Counted from the stretch's first letter, positions 18,772-27,245 are shown. The stretch is 39,113 nt of DNA from Bacteroidales bacterium (GCA_028698995.1 JAQVVM010000045.1:1-39113), one strand, 5' to 3'. Program-made: numbers and translations. Notes: generated by a model not told the origin, from the letters alone.

Positions 18772-20766
18772 ATGAGAATATATTTGCTTATAATATTATT
18801 TAATATTCTGACGATAAGTGCTTTCACACAAGAAACTTCTGATTGCCCTGAAATTGACAACAGAAGAGCAGAGCGTTTGGTTAAAGATGCTGCTGATGAA
18901 ATGCGCTCAAAACGTTATCTGCAAGCAAATAATTTGCTTAAACAGGCTCTGGAATTAGAACCTGAATATGCAGAAGCATATTTTATGCTTGGTTTGATAA
19001 ACATTCAAAGGCGTGATTACAATTTAAGAGCAGCACAAAATTATTTTCTGAAGACCTTGGAGGTTTGTCCCACCTATGATGTGTATGCCCACTATTATCT
19101 TGGAGATATTTATCTGGGTGCAAGAAATTATGATTCAGCAGCCATCCATTTCAGAGAATTTCTGCGGGATGTTGAGAAAATTAAGACCGATGCCGATTAT
19201 AATGATGCCACAACAAAATATGAAACTGCAAATTTTTACGCCAGGGCTTTTAATCACCCCGTTCCATTTAATCCCAGACCTGTTCGTGGCATCTCTTCTC
19301 CGCTTGATGAGTATCTGGCAATTATTACCCCAAATAATGAAATGGCATTATATACGAGGAAGATTGAAGTGCAGCAGAGAACTGCTTGGGCCAGTGAAAA
19401 ACGTTTTGTTGAAAGATTTTTGTTCAGTAAAAGAGGTGATGATGGTGAGTTCGATAATGGTGAATTTATGCCTTCACCATTCAATCAGGGAAATGATGAG
19501 GGCGGAGCAACAGTAACCATTGATAACAGGGAGATGTTTTTTACAGTTTGTAAAATGACAAGCGTCAACTATTACAATTGCGACATTTTTACTTCAAAAC
19601 TTGAAGGGGGTTTTTGGTCTGAAATTGTAAGCCTTGGTGCCAATGTCAATACACCTGATACTTGGGAAACCCAACCAACAGTTTCTTCTGATGGTAAGAC
19701 ACTTTATTTTGTCAGTGACCGACCGGGGGGAAGCGGAGGTTATGATATGTACAAAACCACAAGGAACGAAAATGGAGAGTGGGGTAGGGCTGTCAATATG
19801 GGAAATGTCATCAATACACCCGGAAATGAACGATCTCCCTTCATCCATACAGACAGTCAGACATTATACTTTGCTTCCGGTGATAAAACAACAACTGACA
19901 ACCAGATTTTTAAAGGTCATCCTGGGGTTGGTGGTTATGATATTTTCTATTCAAAAATGAATGATAACGGACAGTGGGAACGCCCTAAAAATATTGGCTA
20001 TCCAATAAATACCCAATCAGATGAAGCCAGTTTCTTCGTCAGTACAGACGGGAAAACGGCCTATGTGGCATCAAACAGTCTGCAGGGAGGACCGGGAGGT
20101 TGGGATTTGTACGCTTTCGAATTGTATGCGGATGCCCGACCCGAAAAGGTTTTGTTTATCAGTGGCGAAATCACACAGGAAGACAATGCCATCCCCGCTG
20201 ATGCAAGAGTTGAACTAAGGAATGCTGTTACCAGAAGAGTGACCTCCATTCCCGTTAATCAGGAAACAGGACGCTATGTGGCTGCTGTCAGATTTGACGG
20301 TGATTATATCCTCACTATAAAACAAGAAAACTATGCCTATGAATCAACTTATATTTCAGCAGAAGACACTACTTTCAATACACCTGCAAATATTGATTTT
20401 GAAGTGAAGCCCATTGAAATCGGTAGGGAGTACACCATTAAGGATATCTTTTTTGAAACGGATAATTATGACCTTACCAGACAGGCAAAATTCCTCATTG
20501 AAGAATTTTCTGAATTTCTTAAAGACCATCCCCACATAAAAGTTGAAGTTCAGGGTCATACCGATAATATTGGTGGTCCCGAATATAACCTGTTTCTGTC
20601 TGATGACAGAGCAAAAGCGGTTTATGATTACCTCATTCAATTAGGCATCAGTTCATCTCAAGTCGGTTACAAAGGCTACGGTCTGACAAGGCCCATTGAT
20701 AGCAATGCAACTGAAGCAGGAAGGGCAAAAAACAGAAGAACTTCCTTTTTTATAATTAATAATTGA
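18772..20766 (+). CDS. PorE-like OmpA-family protein (TPR, propeller, CRD, OmpA domain)
   Basis: The protein has 664 residues and a signal peptide (about 1-20). TPR helices span about 35-165 and include PEYAEAYFMLGLI. A WD40-like/PD40 beta-propeller (about 180-455) shows repeated SSDGKTLYFVSDRPGG and STDGKTAYVASN blades. A carboxypeptidase-regulatory-like domain (about 460-545) and an OmpA C-terminal peptidoglycan-binding domain (about 553-664) follow, with VEVQGHTDNIGG and NLFLSDDRAKAV. This order and length match PorE of the type IX secretion system, which fits the three T9SS cargo proteins nearby. Similar OmpA proteins exist outside T9SS, and I see no clear lipobox, so the PorE call is tentative while the domains are firm. 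Confidence 0.8.
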   Translation: MRIYLLIILFNILTISAFTQETSDCPEIDNRRAERLVKDAADEMRSKRYLQANNLLKQALELEPEYAEAYFMLGLINIQRRDYNLRAAQNYFLKTLEVCPTYDVYAHYYLGDIYLGARNYDSAAIHFREFLRDVEKIKTDADYNDATTKYETANFYARAFNHPVPFNPRPVRGISSPLDEYLAIITPNNEMALYTRKIEVQQRTAWASEKRFVERFLFSKRGDDGEFDNGEFMPSPFNQGNDEGGATVTIDNREMFFTVCKMTSVNYYNCDIFTSKLEGGFWSEIVSLGANVNTPDTWETQPTVSSDGKTLYFVSDRPGGSGGYDMYKTTRNENGEWGRAVNMGNVINTPGNERSPFIHTDSQTLYFASGDKTTTDNQIFKGHPGVGGYDIFYSKMNDNGQWERPKNIGYPINTQSDEASFFVSTDGKTAYVASNSLQGGPGGWDLYAFELYADARPEKVLFISGEITQEDNAIPADARVELRNAVTRRVTSIPVNQETGRYVAAVRFDGDYILTIKQENYAYESTYISAEDTTFNTPANIDFEVKPIEIGREYTIKDIFFETDNYDLTRQAKFLIEEFSEFLKDHPHIKVEVQGHTDNIGGPEYNLFLSDDRAKAVYDYLIQLGISSSQVGYKGYGLTRPIDSNATEAGRAKNRRTSFFIINN

Positions 20767-20804
20767 TTTTTAATATTTCCTTTTCTTTTTCGGAAAATTC
20801 AGTG

Positions 20805-20812
20805 TATTTTTG
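20805..20812 (+). promoter_or_regulatory. -7-like element before pcm
   Basis: TATTTTTG fits TAnnTTTG and lies 31 bp before the pcm start codon. No TTTG is seen at the expected -33 spacing, so this is only a weak promoter candidate. Confidence 0.3.
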
Positions 20813-20843
20813 TGTGCCTCATTTTTTGATATTATTGTAAAGT

Positions 20844-21497
20844 ATGATTGATACATTCAGACACCAAGGATTACGCAGAAAACTTGTTGAAACAATAAAA
20901 AGCAAAGGCATTAAAAACGAAAACGTCCTTGACGCTATTGGAAAAGTTCCCCGGCATCTTTTTATGGATAATGCATTCGTTGAATTTGCCTATAAAGACA
21001 ATGCTTTCCCCATAGCAGCAGGCCAGACAATATCCCAACCATATACTGTCGCCTATCAGACAGAATTGTTGCAAGTACAGAAAGGGGAGAAAATCCTTGA
21101 AGTCGGAACAGGATCGGGTTATCAGGCATGTGTGCTGCACGAAATGGGAGCAAGGGTCTTCACTATTGAACGGCAGGCTGAGTTGTTTAAAAAAACCAAA
21201 GCTTTTTTACCCCAGATTGGTTATAATTTAAAGATGTTTTTTGGAGACGGATACGCAGGCTTACCAACTTTTGCCCCTTTTAATAAAATCATTGTTACTG
21301 CCGGTGCTCCCGAAATTCCCAAAGCCCTTATTGAGCAACTGAAAGTTGGCGGTATTATGGTTATTCCCGTAAACCACATAAATTTTGATGGCATTCAGGT
21401 GATGACCACAGTAACCAAAATTGATGAGCAAAATATTGAAATTAAAGAATGGGACTCTTTCCGCTTTGTTCCGTTGTTACAAAACAAAAACTATTAA
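20844..21497 (+). CDS. pcm: Protein-L-isoaspartate O-methyltransferase
   Basis: This cytosolic repair enzyme methylates L-isoaspartyl residues of aged proteins with SAM. The protein has 217 residues, the usual length. It shows VPRHLFM (35-41), the active-site GQTISQPYT (60-68, S64), SAM motif I LEVGTGSGYQA (85-95), and VTAGAPEIPKALIEQLK further on. The downstream MBL gene starts 3 bp after its stop, so the pair forms an operon. Confidence 0.95.
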   Translation: MIDTFRHQGLRRKLVETIKSKGIKNENVLDAIGKVPRHLFMDNAFVEFAYKDNAFPIAAGQTISQPYTVAYQTELLQVQKGEKILEVGTGSGYQACVLHEMGARVFTIERQAELFKKTKAFLPQIGYNLKMFFGDGYAGLPTFAPFNKIIVTAGAPEIPKALIEQLKVGGIMVIPVNHINFDGIQVMTTVTKIDEQNIEIKEWDSFRFVPLLQNKNY

Positions 21498-21500
21498 ACT

Positions 21501-22343
21501 ATGGAGCTTCATTTGATATATGCCGAAAATTTTAAATTAGATGGTGGTGCCTGTTTTGGCGTAGTGCCGAAAGCCATTTGGGAAAAACTATGTACCGTTG
21601 ATGAAAACAATATGGTCAATATTGCTTTAAGAAATTTACTTGTTGTTGATGGTGACAGAATAATTCTTTTTGATACCGGTATTGGTAAAAAACAAAGCGA
21701 TAAATTCCTCAGTCATTATTTTCTATTTGGAGATACTTCCCTCGAAAAGTCATTTCTTCAAGCAGGTTATGCCTTTGAGGATGTTACCGATGTCGTGTTT
21801 ACACATCTACATTTTGATCATTGCGGAGGAGCTGTTAAGTTTAATGATGACAAATCGGGCTATGAGCCTGTTTTTAAAAATGCCACTTATTGGGTCAGTA
21901 AATCTCAGTGGGAAAATGCCATCCACCCAAACCCACGCGAAAAAGCCTCCTACCTGCCCGAAAATTACATGCCTCTTTTAGAAAAAGGCATCCTTAAATT
22001 TATCGAAAATGAACAATTTATGACACCTGATGTGTTTCTGAAAATGGTTAACGGACATACCCCCGGACAGCTTTTTCCTATAATCAATTATAAAGGGAAT
22101 AAAGTGGTATTCGGAGCTGATTTTATAGCCACTTCTGCAAATATTCCTCTTGCCTTCATTCCAAGTTTCGATACCCAACCTTTGTTAAGCATGCAGGAGA
22201 AAACCGAGTTTCTTCAGGAAGCTGTAGATCATAATTATATCTTGATTTTTCAACATGATTATTATGTTGAATGTGCCACTATTCAAAAAACAGAAAAAGG
22301 AAATTATAAGGAAAAGGAAATTTTGAAATTAAAGGATATTTAA
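21501..22343 (+). CDS. MBL-fold metallo-hydrolase (lactonase/glyoxalase-like)
   Basis: The protein has 280 residues and the full binuclear-zinc set: THLHFDHCGG (H102, H104, D106, H107), GHTPGQ (H186), GADF (D207) and QHDYY (H252). The N-terminal FKLDGGACFGVVPKAIWEK block resembles the N-acyl-homoserine-lactonase and related lactonase branch of the superfamily. No signal peptide is seen, so it is probably cytosolic. It sits 3 bp after pcm. The substrate is not predictable from sequence alone; a lactone or ester is a reasonable guess. Confidence 0.85.
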   Translation: MELHLIYAENFKLDGGACFGVVPKAIWEKLCTVDENNMVNIALRNLLVVDGDRIILFDTGIGKKQSDKFLSHYFLFGDTSLEKSFLQAGYAFEDVTDVVFTHLHFDHCGGAVKFNDDKSGYEPVFKNATYWVSKSQWENAIHPNPREKASYLPENYMPLLEKGILKFIENEQFMTPDVFLKMVNGHTPGQLFPIINYKGNKVVFGADFIATSANIPLAFIPSFDTQPLLSMQEKTEFLQEAVDHNYILIFQHDYYVECATIQKTEKGNYKEKEILKLKDI

Positions 22344-22658
22344 TCCCACCCCAAAACTCTTTTTTGCCATAGCTCATTGAAGCACAATATGTTCTAGAAA
22401 GAAACATGGGCGCGTATGCAGCAAGGAGTAATAAACCCGGCTTAGTTTTACACACCTGTTTTTCAAAAAATCTATACAAAAATTATTTATACCTGAAAAA
22501 AATAATATATTTGTATGTCAAATTTTAACTCCGGCATTTGTAAGTGCTTATATGTGTTTACAAACGTTTAGGGTTGAGCCTAGCAAATAGTTATGTTTAA
22601 TGCTGTTAAGAAAATGCGGAAATGAATTGATTAATTTGTATTTTTACAAAAAAATAAT
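22344..22658. other. Intergenic region ahead of the restriction cassette
   Basis: No gene is visible in these 315 bp. The region holds a -7-like TATATTTG at 22506-22513 without a good -33 box, and the imperfect palindrome at 22526-22593. It marks the switch from the pcm/MBL operon to the restriction genes. Confidence 0.6.
22526..22593. repeat. Imperfect palindrome with TAAC/GTTA ends upstream of the cassette
   Basis: The 68-bp stretch begins TAAC and ends GTTA. It shows an inner GTTTAcAAAC-type hairpin at 22556-22565 and partly pairing outer arms (TAACTccggcaTTTG against TAACTaTTTG in reverse). It shares the words GGCATTTG and TAAGTGC with the palindrome at 25072-25159. It resembles an integron attC site in layout, but the match is weak. 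Confidence 0.35.
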
Positions 22659-24239
22659 ATGACAGTTTTGACACAGACACAAGTTATTAATCCAAATAAA
22701 TTGCCTTTTTTGCAAGCTCAGGTATTGCAACAAATCTATTTATCACTCGCTGAAAAAAAGGAAACAACAATTCAAGAATTATCACAACTAACTGACTATC
22801 CTAAAGAGAGCAAAATACTTGCTGATGCAATAAAAATGCTTGTAGACAAAGGTTTCATTAAAGGCGATTTATTAAATGGTTTTTCCATTCCAGAAAATTG
22901 TTTTGATTTATTTTTAAAAATTATAAAAAAAAACGATTATAAACGAAAAGAGTATTCTGAAAAAATAATAAAATTTGCTGAATCCAAATACGAGACACCT
23001 TCTACTCTTTTTGAATTTGAACAAACCATTAGCGACCTTAATAAATTTGGAGTTATACATAAGTGGTATGACTACCTAGAAGATTTTCCATATTCACTTA
23101 TTGAAGAAAAAATCATTGAATATAAGTTAAAACCTGAATCTTTAATCGTTGAACCCTTTGCTGGTAGTGGAACAACTTTAATTTCCGCAAATTTATTCAA
23201 ATGTAACGCGGTTGGCTTTGATGCTAACCCTTTAATGACTTTTATTTCGGAGGTTAAAACTACTTGGGATATTGATTTAGTTCTCTACAAAAATGAAATT
23301 TTAAATATTAGTAAAAGGTTTGTAAAGGAAATTCATAACTTTGATAAATTACAACTGGACTTAGGTTTCATTAATGTAATGCCTAAAAAAGAAATTAATC
23401 AGTGGCTTAGTCCTGCTTTACAAAAAGAAGTTATTTTGTTAAAAAATCTTGTTGACGAAATTAAAAATAAAAAAATAAAAAATCTTCTTTTAATAGCATT
23501 GTCGAAATCTTGTTTTGACGCTTCTTATGTTTCTTTATGCCCTGGAACAACATTTTATCCATTTAGAGAAAAAGAAGATTTTTGGGATTTATTTACAAAG
23601 AAAGTAATTCAAATTTATAATGATTTAAAAGCTGTACAGAAACATAATCATTATGGAAAATCTGAATTAATTACTGACACTTGCTTAAATGCAAGAAAAC
23701 ATTTAAAACCTAAATCTGTTGATTTTATTGTTACATCTCCACCATATCCCAATGACCTAGAATACACAAGACAGACTCGATTAGAATTATATCTTCTCGA
23801 TTTTGTTAAGAGTATGGATGATGTACAAAAAATCAAACGGAAAATGGTTAAGGGTAGTACAAAATTAATATTCAAAGAGAGTGACTCTGAAACATATGCT
23901 TTAAAATTTGAAGATGTAAAAATTGTTAGTGACAAAATATACGAACAGACAAAAGATAAAAATTGGGGGTTTGATTATCCTCGAATGGTTAGAGAGTATT
24001 TTGGGGATATGTATTTGTGTATGCAGGAATTCTATAGCTTAATGAAAAAAGATGCAAATTTCCTTCAGGTTGTTGGCGACCAAACAATAAAAGGAGTATA
24101 TATTCCTGTTTGCGACATCTTAATTAAAATGGCACAAGAAATCGGATATAAAAATTGCAGAAAAGAATTATTTAGAATGAGAAGAAGCACAGGTCATAAT
24201 ATTTTATTACCAGAAGAAATAGTTATTATTCAAAAATAG
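22659..24239 (+). CDS. Type II DNA methyltransferase with N-terminal winged-helix-like region
   Basis: The protein has 526 residues. SAM motif I is VEPFAGSGTT (164-173) with VGFDANP after it (185-191); the catalytic motif IV is TSPPYPND (359-366). This SPPY type is typical of N4-cytosine, and some N6-adenine, methylases. About 185 residues separate motifs I and IV, room for a target-recognition region, as in the alpha class order. Residues about 15-90 look like a winged-helix (TTIQELSQLTDYPKES, then MLVDKGFIKG) and might bind its own promoter. The stop is 3 bp before the nuclease gene. The gene is more AT-rich by eye than its neighbours, which suggests transfer. The methylated base is inferred only. 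Confidence 0.88.
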   Translation: MTVLTQTQVINPNKLPFLQAQVLQQIYLSLAEKKETTIQELSQLTDYPKESKILADAIKMLVDKGFIKGDLLNGFSIPENCFDLFLKIIKKNDYKRKEYSEKIIKFAESKYETPSTLFEFEQTISDLNKFGVIHKWYDYLEDFPYSLIEEKIIEYKLKPESLIVEPFAGSGTTLISANLFKCNAVGFDANPLMTFISEVKTTWDIDLVLYKNEILNISKRFVKEIHNFDKLQLDLGFINVMPKKEINQWLSPALQKEVILLKNLVDEIKNKKIKNLLLIALSKSCFDASYVSLCPGTTFYPFREKEDFWDLFTKKVIQIYNDLKAVQKHNHYGKSELITDTCLNARKHLKPKSVDFIVTSPPYPNDLEYTRQTRLELYLLDFVKSMDDVQKIKRKMVKGSTKLIFKESDSETYALKFEDVKIVSDKIYEQTKDKNWGFDYPRMVREYFGDMYLCMQEFYSLMKKDANFLQVVGDQTIKGVYIPVCDILIKMAQEIGYKNCRKELFRMRRSTGHNILLPEEIVIIQK

Positions 24240-24242
24240 GTT

Positions 24243-25058
24243 ATGAATCCAAACGAAATATTTACATTTCCTGTTGAAAATAAATCAACAGAAGCAAAAA
24301 AGGCAATAAAAAATCACTATTGCAAATTTTTGGAAGACAAATGCGACAAGCAAAGCAGAACAATAAATTATCCAATGGGTGTATGTTCTGTAAATCATAG
24401 CAAAACAAAGCCTATTATCTGCCCTCATAGGTTTTTGGAAAATAATATTGTATTTCAAGATGCATCTAAAGCGGTATTTGGTACAACCAATAATGTTCTA
24501 CTCTTTTCAGAGGTTCATTTATCAAACGTTGGTAGTTTTGATTTTGTTTTAGTAAAACATAAACCTATAAGCAATAAGATTGATGATTTTTGTATTGTAG
24601 AATTTCAATCTGATTCAACTACTGGCACTGGTGAATTAGTAAGGGCTTTGAAAGACTTTATGAAAGGAATAGATGTTTTGGAAAACAAGTATAAATTTGG
24701 AATGAACACTTATAATACTATTAAACTTTCATACATCCAAATGCTTATTAAAGGACAAGTAATGGAAAAATGGAATAAAAATATTATCTGGATAATGCAA
24801 AAGTTTGTTTATGATAATATGGTCAAGCGTTTCAAACTTATTGATTTAGATTATAATAAACAAGACTATAATAAATATTTTATTTATGATTTAAAACCAA
24901 AAAAGGGAATATACAATCTTCAATTAGTTGACAAGACTTCTACAACAGTAAGCAATTTATTAAGAGCTTTTACTCATCAGCCTACACCCAGTTTAGATGA
25001 ATTTGTGTCTGTGCTTGAAAATAAAATCAAATTAAAATTAGGGTTATTTATTGAATAA
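24243..25058 (+). CDS. NotI-like type II restriction endonuclease
   Basis: The protein has 271 residues and its gene follows the methylase by 3 bp, as expected of a restriction partner. The active site looks like the NotI variant of the PD-(D/E)xK fold: SFDFVLVK gives D100 and CIVEFQ gives E120 and Q122. In NotI the corresponding residues are an aspartate and an ExQ pair at similar spacing. Four N-terminal cysteines, C27, C34, C48 and C60 (in YCKF, DKCDK, GVCSV and IICPHRF), could form the mononuclear iron site known from NotI. The protein is shorter than NotI. The recognition site cannot be read from sequence. The family call rests on motif spacing, not on alignment. Confidence 0.75.
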   Translation: MNPNEIFTFPVENKSTEAKKAIKNHYCKFLEDKCDKQSRTINYPMGVCSVNHSKTKPIICPHRFLENNIVFQDASKAVFGTTNNVLLFSEVHLSNVGSFDFVLVKHKPISNKIDDFCIVEFQSDSTTGTGELVRALKDFMKGIDVLENKYKFGMNTYNTIKLSYIQMLIKGQVMEKWNKNIIWIMQKFVYDNMVKRFKLIDLDYNKQDYNKYFIYDLKPKKGIYNLQLVDKTSTTVSNLLRAFTHQPTPSLDEFVSVLENKIKLKLGLFIE

Positions 25059-25071
25059 AAGCACTAAAACA

Positions 25072-25159
25072 TAACAGGCATTTGCTGCAAGCAGTTTAAA
25101 ACTCTCCTTGAAAAATGAGTTTTCCGTTAAAAACCGCCAGCAGTAAGTGCCCGCCGTTA
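25072..25159. repeat. attC-like imperfect palindrome after the restriction cassette
   Basis: The 88-bp element begins TAACAGGC and ends GCCGTTA. Arm 25072-25104 pairs with arm 25117-25159: TAAC with GTTA, GGC with GCC, ATTTGCTGC with GCAGTAAGT, and AAAACTC with GAGTTTT. The second arm carries extra unpaired bases. A 12-nt loop separates the arms. AAC/GTT ends and an asymmetric stem with extrahelical bases are the hallmarks of attC recombination sites. The 7-bp core consensus is not fully met, and no integrase is in the window, so attC-like is the most I claim. Confidence 0.55.
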
Positions 25160-25192
25160 CCAACTCAAAGTAAGCCATTCAAACTTTTTGTT

Positions 25193-25231
25193 TGCGGTGA
25201 AAAAAATATATTAAACACCGCATTATTGCGG
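25193..25231. repeat. Overlapping alternative hairpins
   Basis: TGCGGTG (25193-25199) can pair with CACCGCA (25216-25222). The same CCGCA (25218-25222) can instead pair with TGCGG (25227-25231). The two hairpins are mutually exclusive. They lie between the attC-like palindrome and the stop of the convergent methyltransferase gene and may be a remnant terminator. Confidence 0.5.
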
Positions 25232-25290
25232 CAAATAATATGTGGTTTTGTCGCGAATTGATTTTTAGCCTCCTTTTTGTCTGTTAAGCC

Positions 25291-26247
25291 TTATTTCTTG
25301 TACTTTCTGAAAACAAGCTCCACGGTAGCTCCTCTTTTAATCATGCTGGCAAAAAAATCCATTACAATAGCCAATGGCATGCACAGAGCAAAAAAAAGTT
25401 TCTGAAAGAAGATGCTTGTTTTTGAATAATTCTTAGTATATGCTTTATTGCCTTTTAAGTGTTCAAATAACACTTCTCTTTTACTTAACATTTTGTTTAA
25501 AATGCTTTGAACCAAACCAAAAGGATTTTGTTCAAGAGAAAAGTACTTTTGAGAAACCAGGTAATAACCTTTGTACTGCATCAGACTGATAAAAGTAGTA
25601 GGGGCCATGAAAAATAAATGTCTGGGGGGATCGAGGTGTAGCCATTTGCCTTTGAAAAAGCGACTCTGAAAACTAAAAATATTGGGAAATGAAAAAACCA
25701 CATGTCCCTTGTCTTTCAGTAAGTAGTCAATATTTTCAAGTGTTTGTCGGGGATTTGAAAGATGTTCAAAAACATGAAACAGGGTTATTAAAGAGAATGA
25801 TTCTTTTTTATAATGTTTTACATTCAAATGCCCGAGGTTTAAGTTAATTTTATTGTGGGCTGCTGCTCTTTGAGCCGATTTTCCTTCCAGTTCGGTGCCG
25901 TATAAGTTATAGTTACCGTACTTCAGAAGCGATATTAAGAAGTTTCCATTCCCACAACCAATATCAAGAACATCATCATTGTCTTTTAGAAGTTTGCTGC
26001 ATTGTCTGGCTCTTTTTCTGCGGAAATAATCAAGTACAATTTCCACCGGCCCGTTAAATTTTTTATCGCTTGCTCCGTAATAGCTGTCATCATAAGCTTT
26101 AGCAAGCATTTGTTGAGAGGGTTGGGGATTCAGAAAAAAAGTTTTACAAACATCACATTTATGAAGTTGATATTCATTATCCCACATATCTTTAACAGGG
26201 TAGAGGGCTGAGCTTTCTTTATGCCCACAGAAAACACAATCAGACAT
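25291..26247 (-). CDS. Class I SAM-dependent methyltransferase with zinc-ribbon-like N-terminus
   Basis: The protein has 318 residues. The N-terminus has a four-cysteine knuckle (C4, C7, C31, C34; CVFC and CDVC), followed by FFLNPQPS, a block common in methyltransferases of polysaccharide and lipid-glycan clusters. SAM motif I is VLDIGCGNGNF (93-103), with LYGTELE after it; FHVFEHLSNP marks the later conserved region. A hydrophobic stretch near the C-terminus (about 275-300) may bind the membrane. Its gene starts 8 bp after the GT2 stop, so the two probably act together on a lipid-linked sugar. The acceptor is unknown. Confidence 0.85.
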   Translation of the reverse strand: MSDCVFCGHKESSALYPVKDMWDNEYQLHKCDVCKTFFLNPQPSQQMLAKAYDDSYYGASDKKFNGPVEIVLDYFRRKRARQCSKLLKDNDDVLDIGCGNGNFLISLLKYGNYNLYGTELEGKSAQRAAAHNKINLNLGHLNVKHYKKESFSLITLFHVFEHLSNPRQTLENIDYLLKDKGHVVFSFPNIFSFQSRFFKGKWLHLDPPRHLFFMAPTTFISLMQYKGYYLVSQKYFSLEQNPFGLVQSILNKMLSKREVLFEHLKGNKAYTKNYSKTSIFFQKLFFALCMPLAIVMDFFASMIKRGATVELVFRKYKK

Positions 26248-26255
26248 ATATAGGT

Positions 26256-27005
26256 TTATTTTTTAAGTTCAAAAATACTAAATGTTGCAAATCCCCATTT
26301 TTGCAGACGATACATAAGGGATGTTTTTAAAACACCAAGACCATAGATGGCGCTGTTTTTAAAATTAATGGAAGAGGCTTCGGTGAAATATTTTGTAGGA
26401 CAGGTAAGTTCTGCAATCTGAAAACCTGCAAAAAAAATCTGAGCGAGCATTTGATTATCAAATACAAAATTGTCGGAATTGGCTTCGTAATTAATTTTTC
26501 TTAAAACATCGGCAGAAAAAGCCCTGTAACCTGTATGGTATTCGGAAAGTTTTTGATTGATAATCAGGTTTTGAAACAGGGTGAGAAAGCGGTTGAACAT
26601 GTATTTATAGAAAGGCATACCTCCTTTGAGTGCACCTTTACCCAAAATTCTTGATCCTAAAACAACAGGGTAAAGATTTTGAGCAATAATGTTGACAATT
26701 GAAGGTATCAATTTTGGGGTATATTGATAATCAGGGTGTAACATCACTACAATATCTGCATTCAGTTCAAGGGCTTTATTATAACAGGTTTTCTGATTTC
26801 CTCCGTAACCTTTGTTTACCTCATGCCTGATAACGTGCCTGATGCCTAACTCCTTAGCAAGTTCCGCCGTATTGTCCTTGCTGCAGTCGTCAACCAAAAT
26901 AACTTCATCAACAAGGTTAAAAGGGATTTCATTATAGGTATCGGTAAGCGTTTTTTCCGCATTATAGGCGGGCATCACAATAATTACTTTTTGACCATTG
27001 ATCAT
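26256..27005 (-). CDS. Family 2 glycosyltransferase (dolichol-phosphate-mannose-synthase-like)
   Basis: The protein has 249 residues of GT-A fold. VIIVMPAYNAEKTL (7-20) and ILVDDCSKDNT (36-46) form the nucleotide-sugar site; D92 in MLHPDYQYTP is the metal-binding aspartate of the DxD-like motif. GYGGNQKTCYNKAL resembles polyprenyl-phosphate glycosyltransferases. There are no C-terminal transmembrane helices, so it would act at the cytoplasmic face on a lipid carrier. It is the first gene of a pair with the SAM methyltransferase. A -7-like TATTTTTG lies at 27033-27026 (minus strand) without a clear -33 box. Confidence 0.88.
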   Translation of the reverse strand: MINGQKVIIVMPAYNAEKTLTDTYNEIPFNLVDEVILVDDCSKDNTAELAKELGIRHVIRHEVNKGYGGNQKTCYNKALELNADIVVMLHPDYQYTPKLIPSIVNIIAQNLYPVVLGSRILGKGALKGGMPFYKYMFNRFLTLFQNLIINQKLSEYHTGYRAFSADVLRKINYEANSDNFVFDNQMLAQIFFAGFQIAELTCPTKYFTEASSINFKNSAIYGLGVLKTSLMYRLQKWGFATFSIFELKK

Positions 27006-27178
27006 TGATGAAAAATTTTAATGTCCAAAAATATAAATAATTACATTAATATTTTTTTAATTTCATATATTTTGACTCTCGTTATGTTAAATTCTGTAGT
27101 GTGAAATTTCACCTATCTCCCAACCCATCGACTAAAAAACAATGAAATATAGAATGTTAGAAAAAAAATGCAATAAAA

Positions 27179-27209
27179 TTTGTAAGGTGATTTTAAACTA
27201 TTATATTTG
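27179..27209 (+). promoter_or_regulatory. Strong Bacteroidota promoter for the GTPase gene
   Basis: TTTG (27179-27182), then 19 bp, then TATATTTG (27202-27209): an exact match to the Bacteroidota vegetative promoter in sequence and spacing. Transcription would start near 27215, about 30 nt before the start codon. It may also drive pyrBI by read-through. Confidence 0.8.
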
Positions 27210-27245
27210 CACCGCATATAATACTAATTTAATATTTAAATGTTT

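Noticed and set aside
22344..25290. Larger defence island (BREX, DISARM or type I restriction)
   Set aside because: Only the methylase and the nuclease are present; no helicase, specificity subunit or other defence gene adjoins them.
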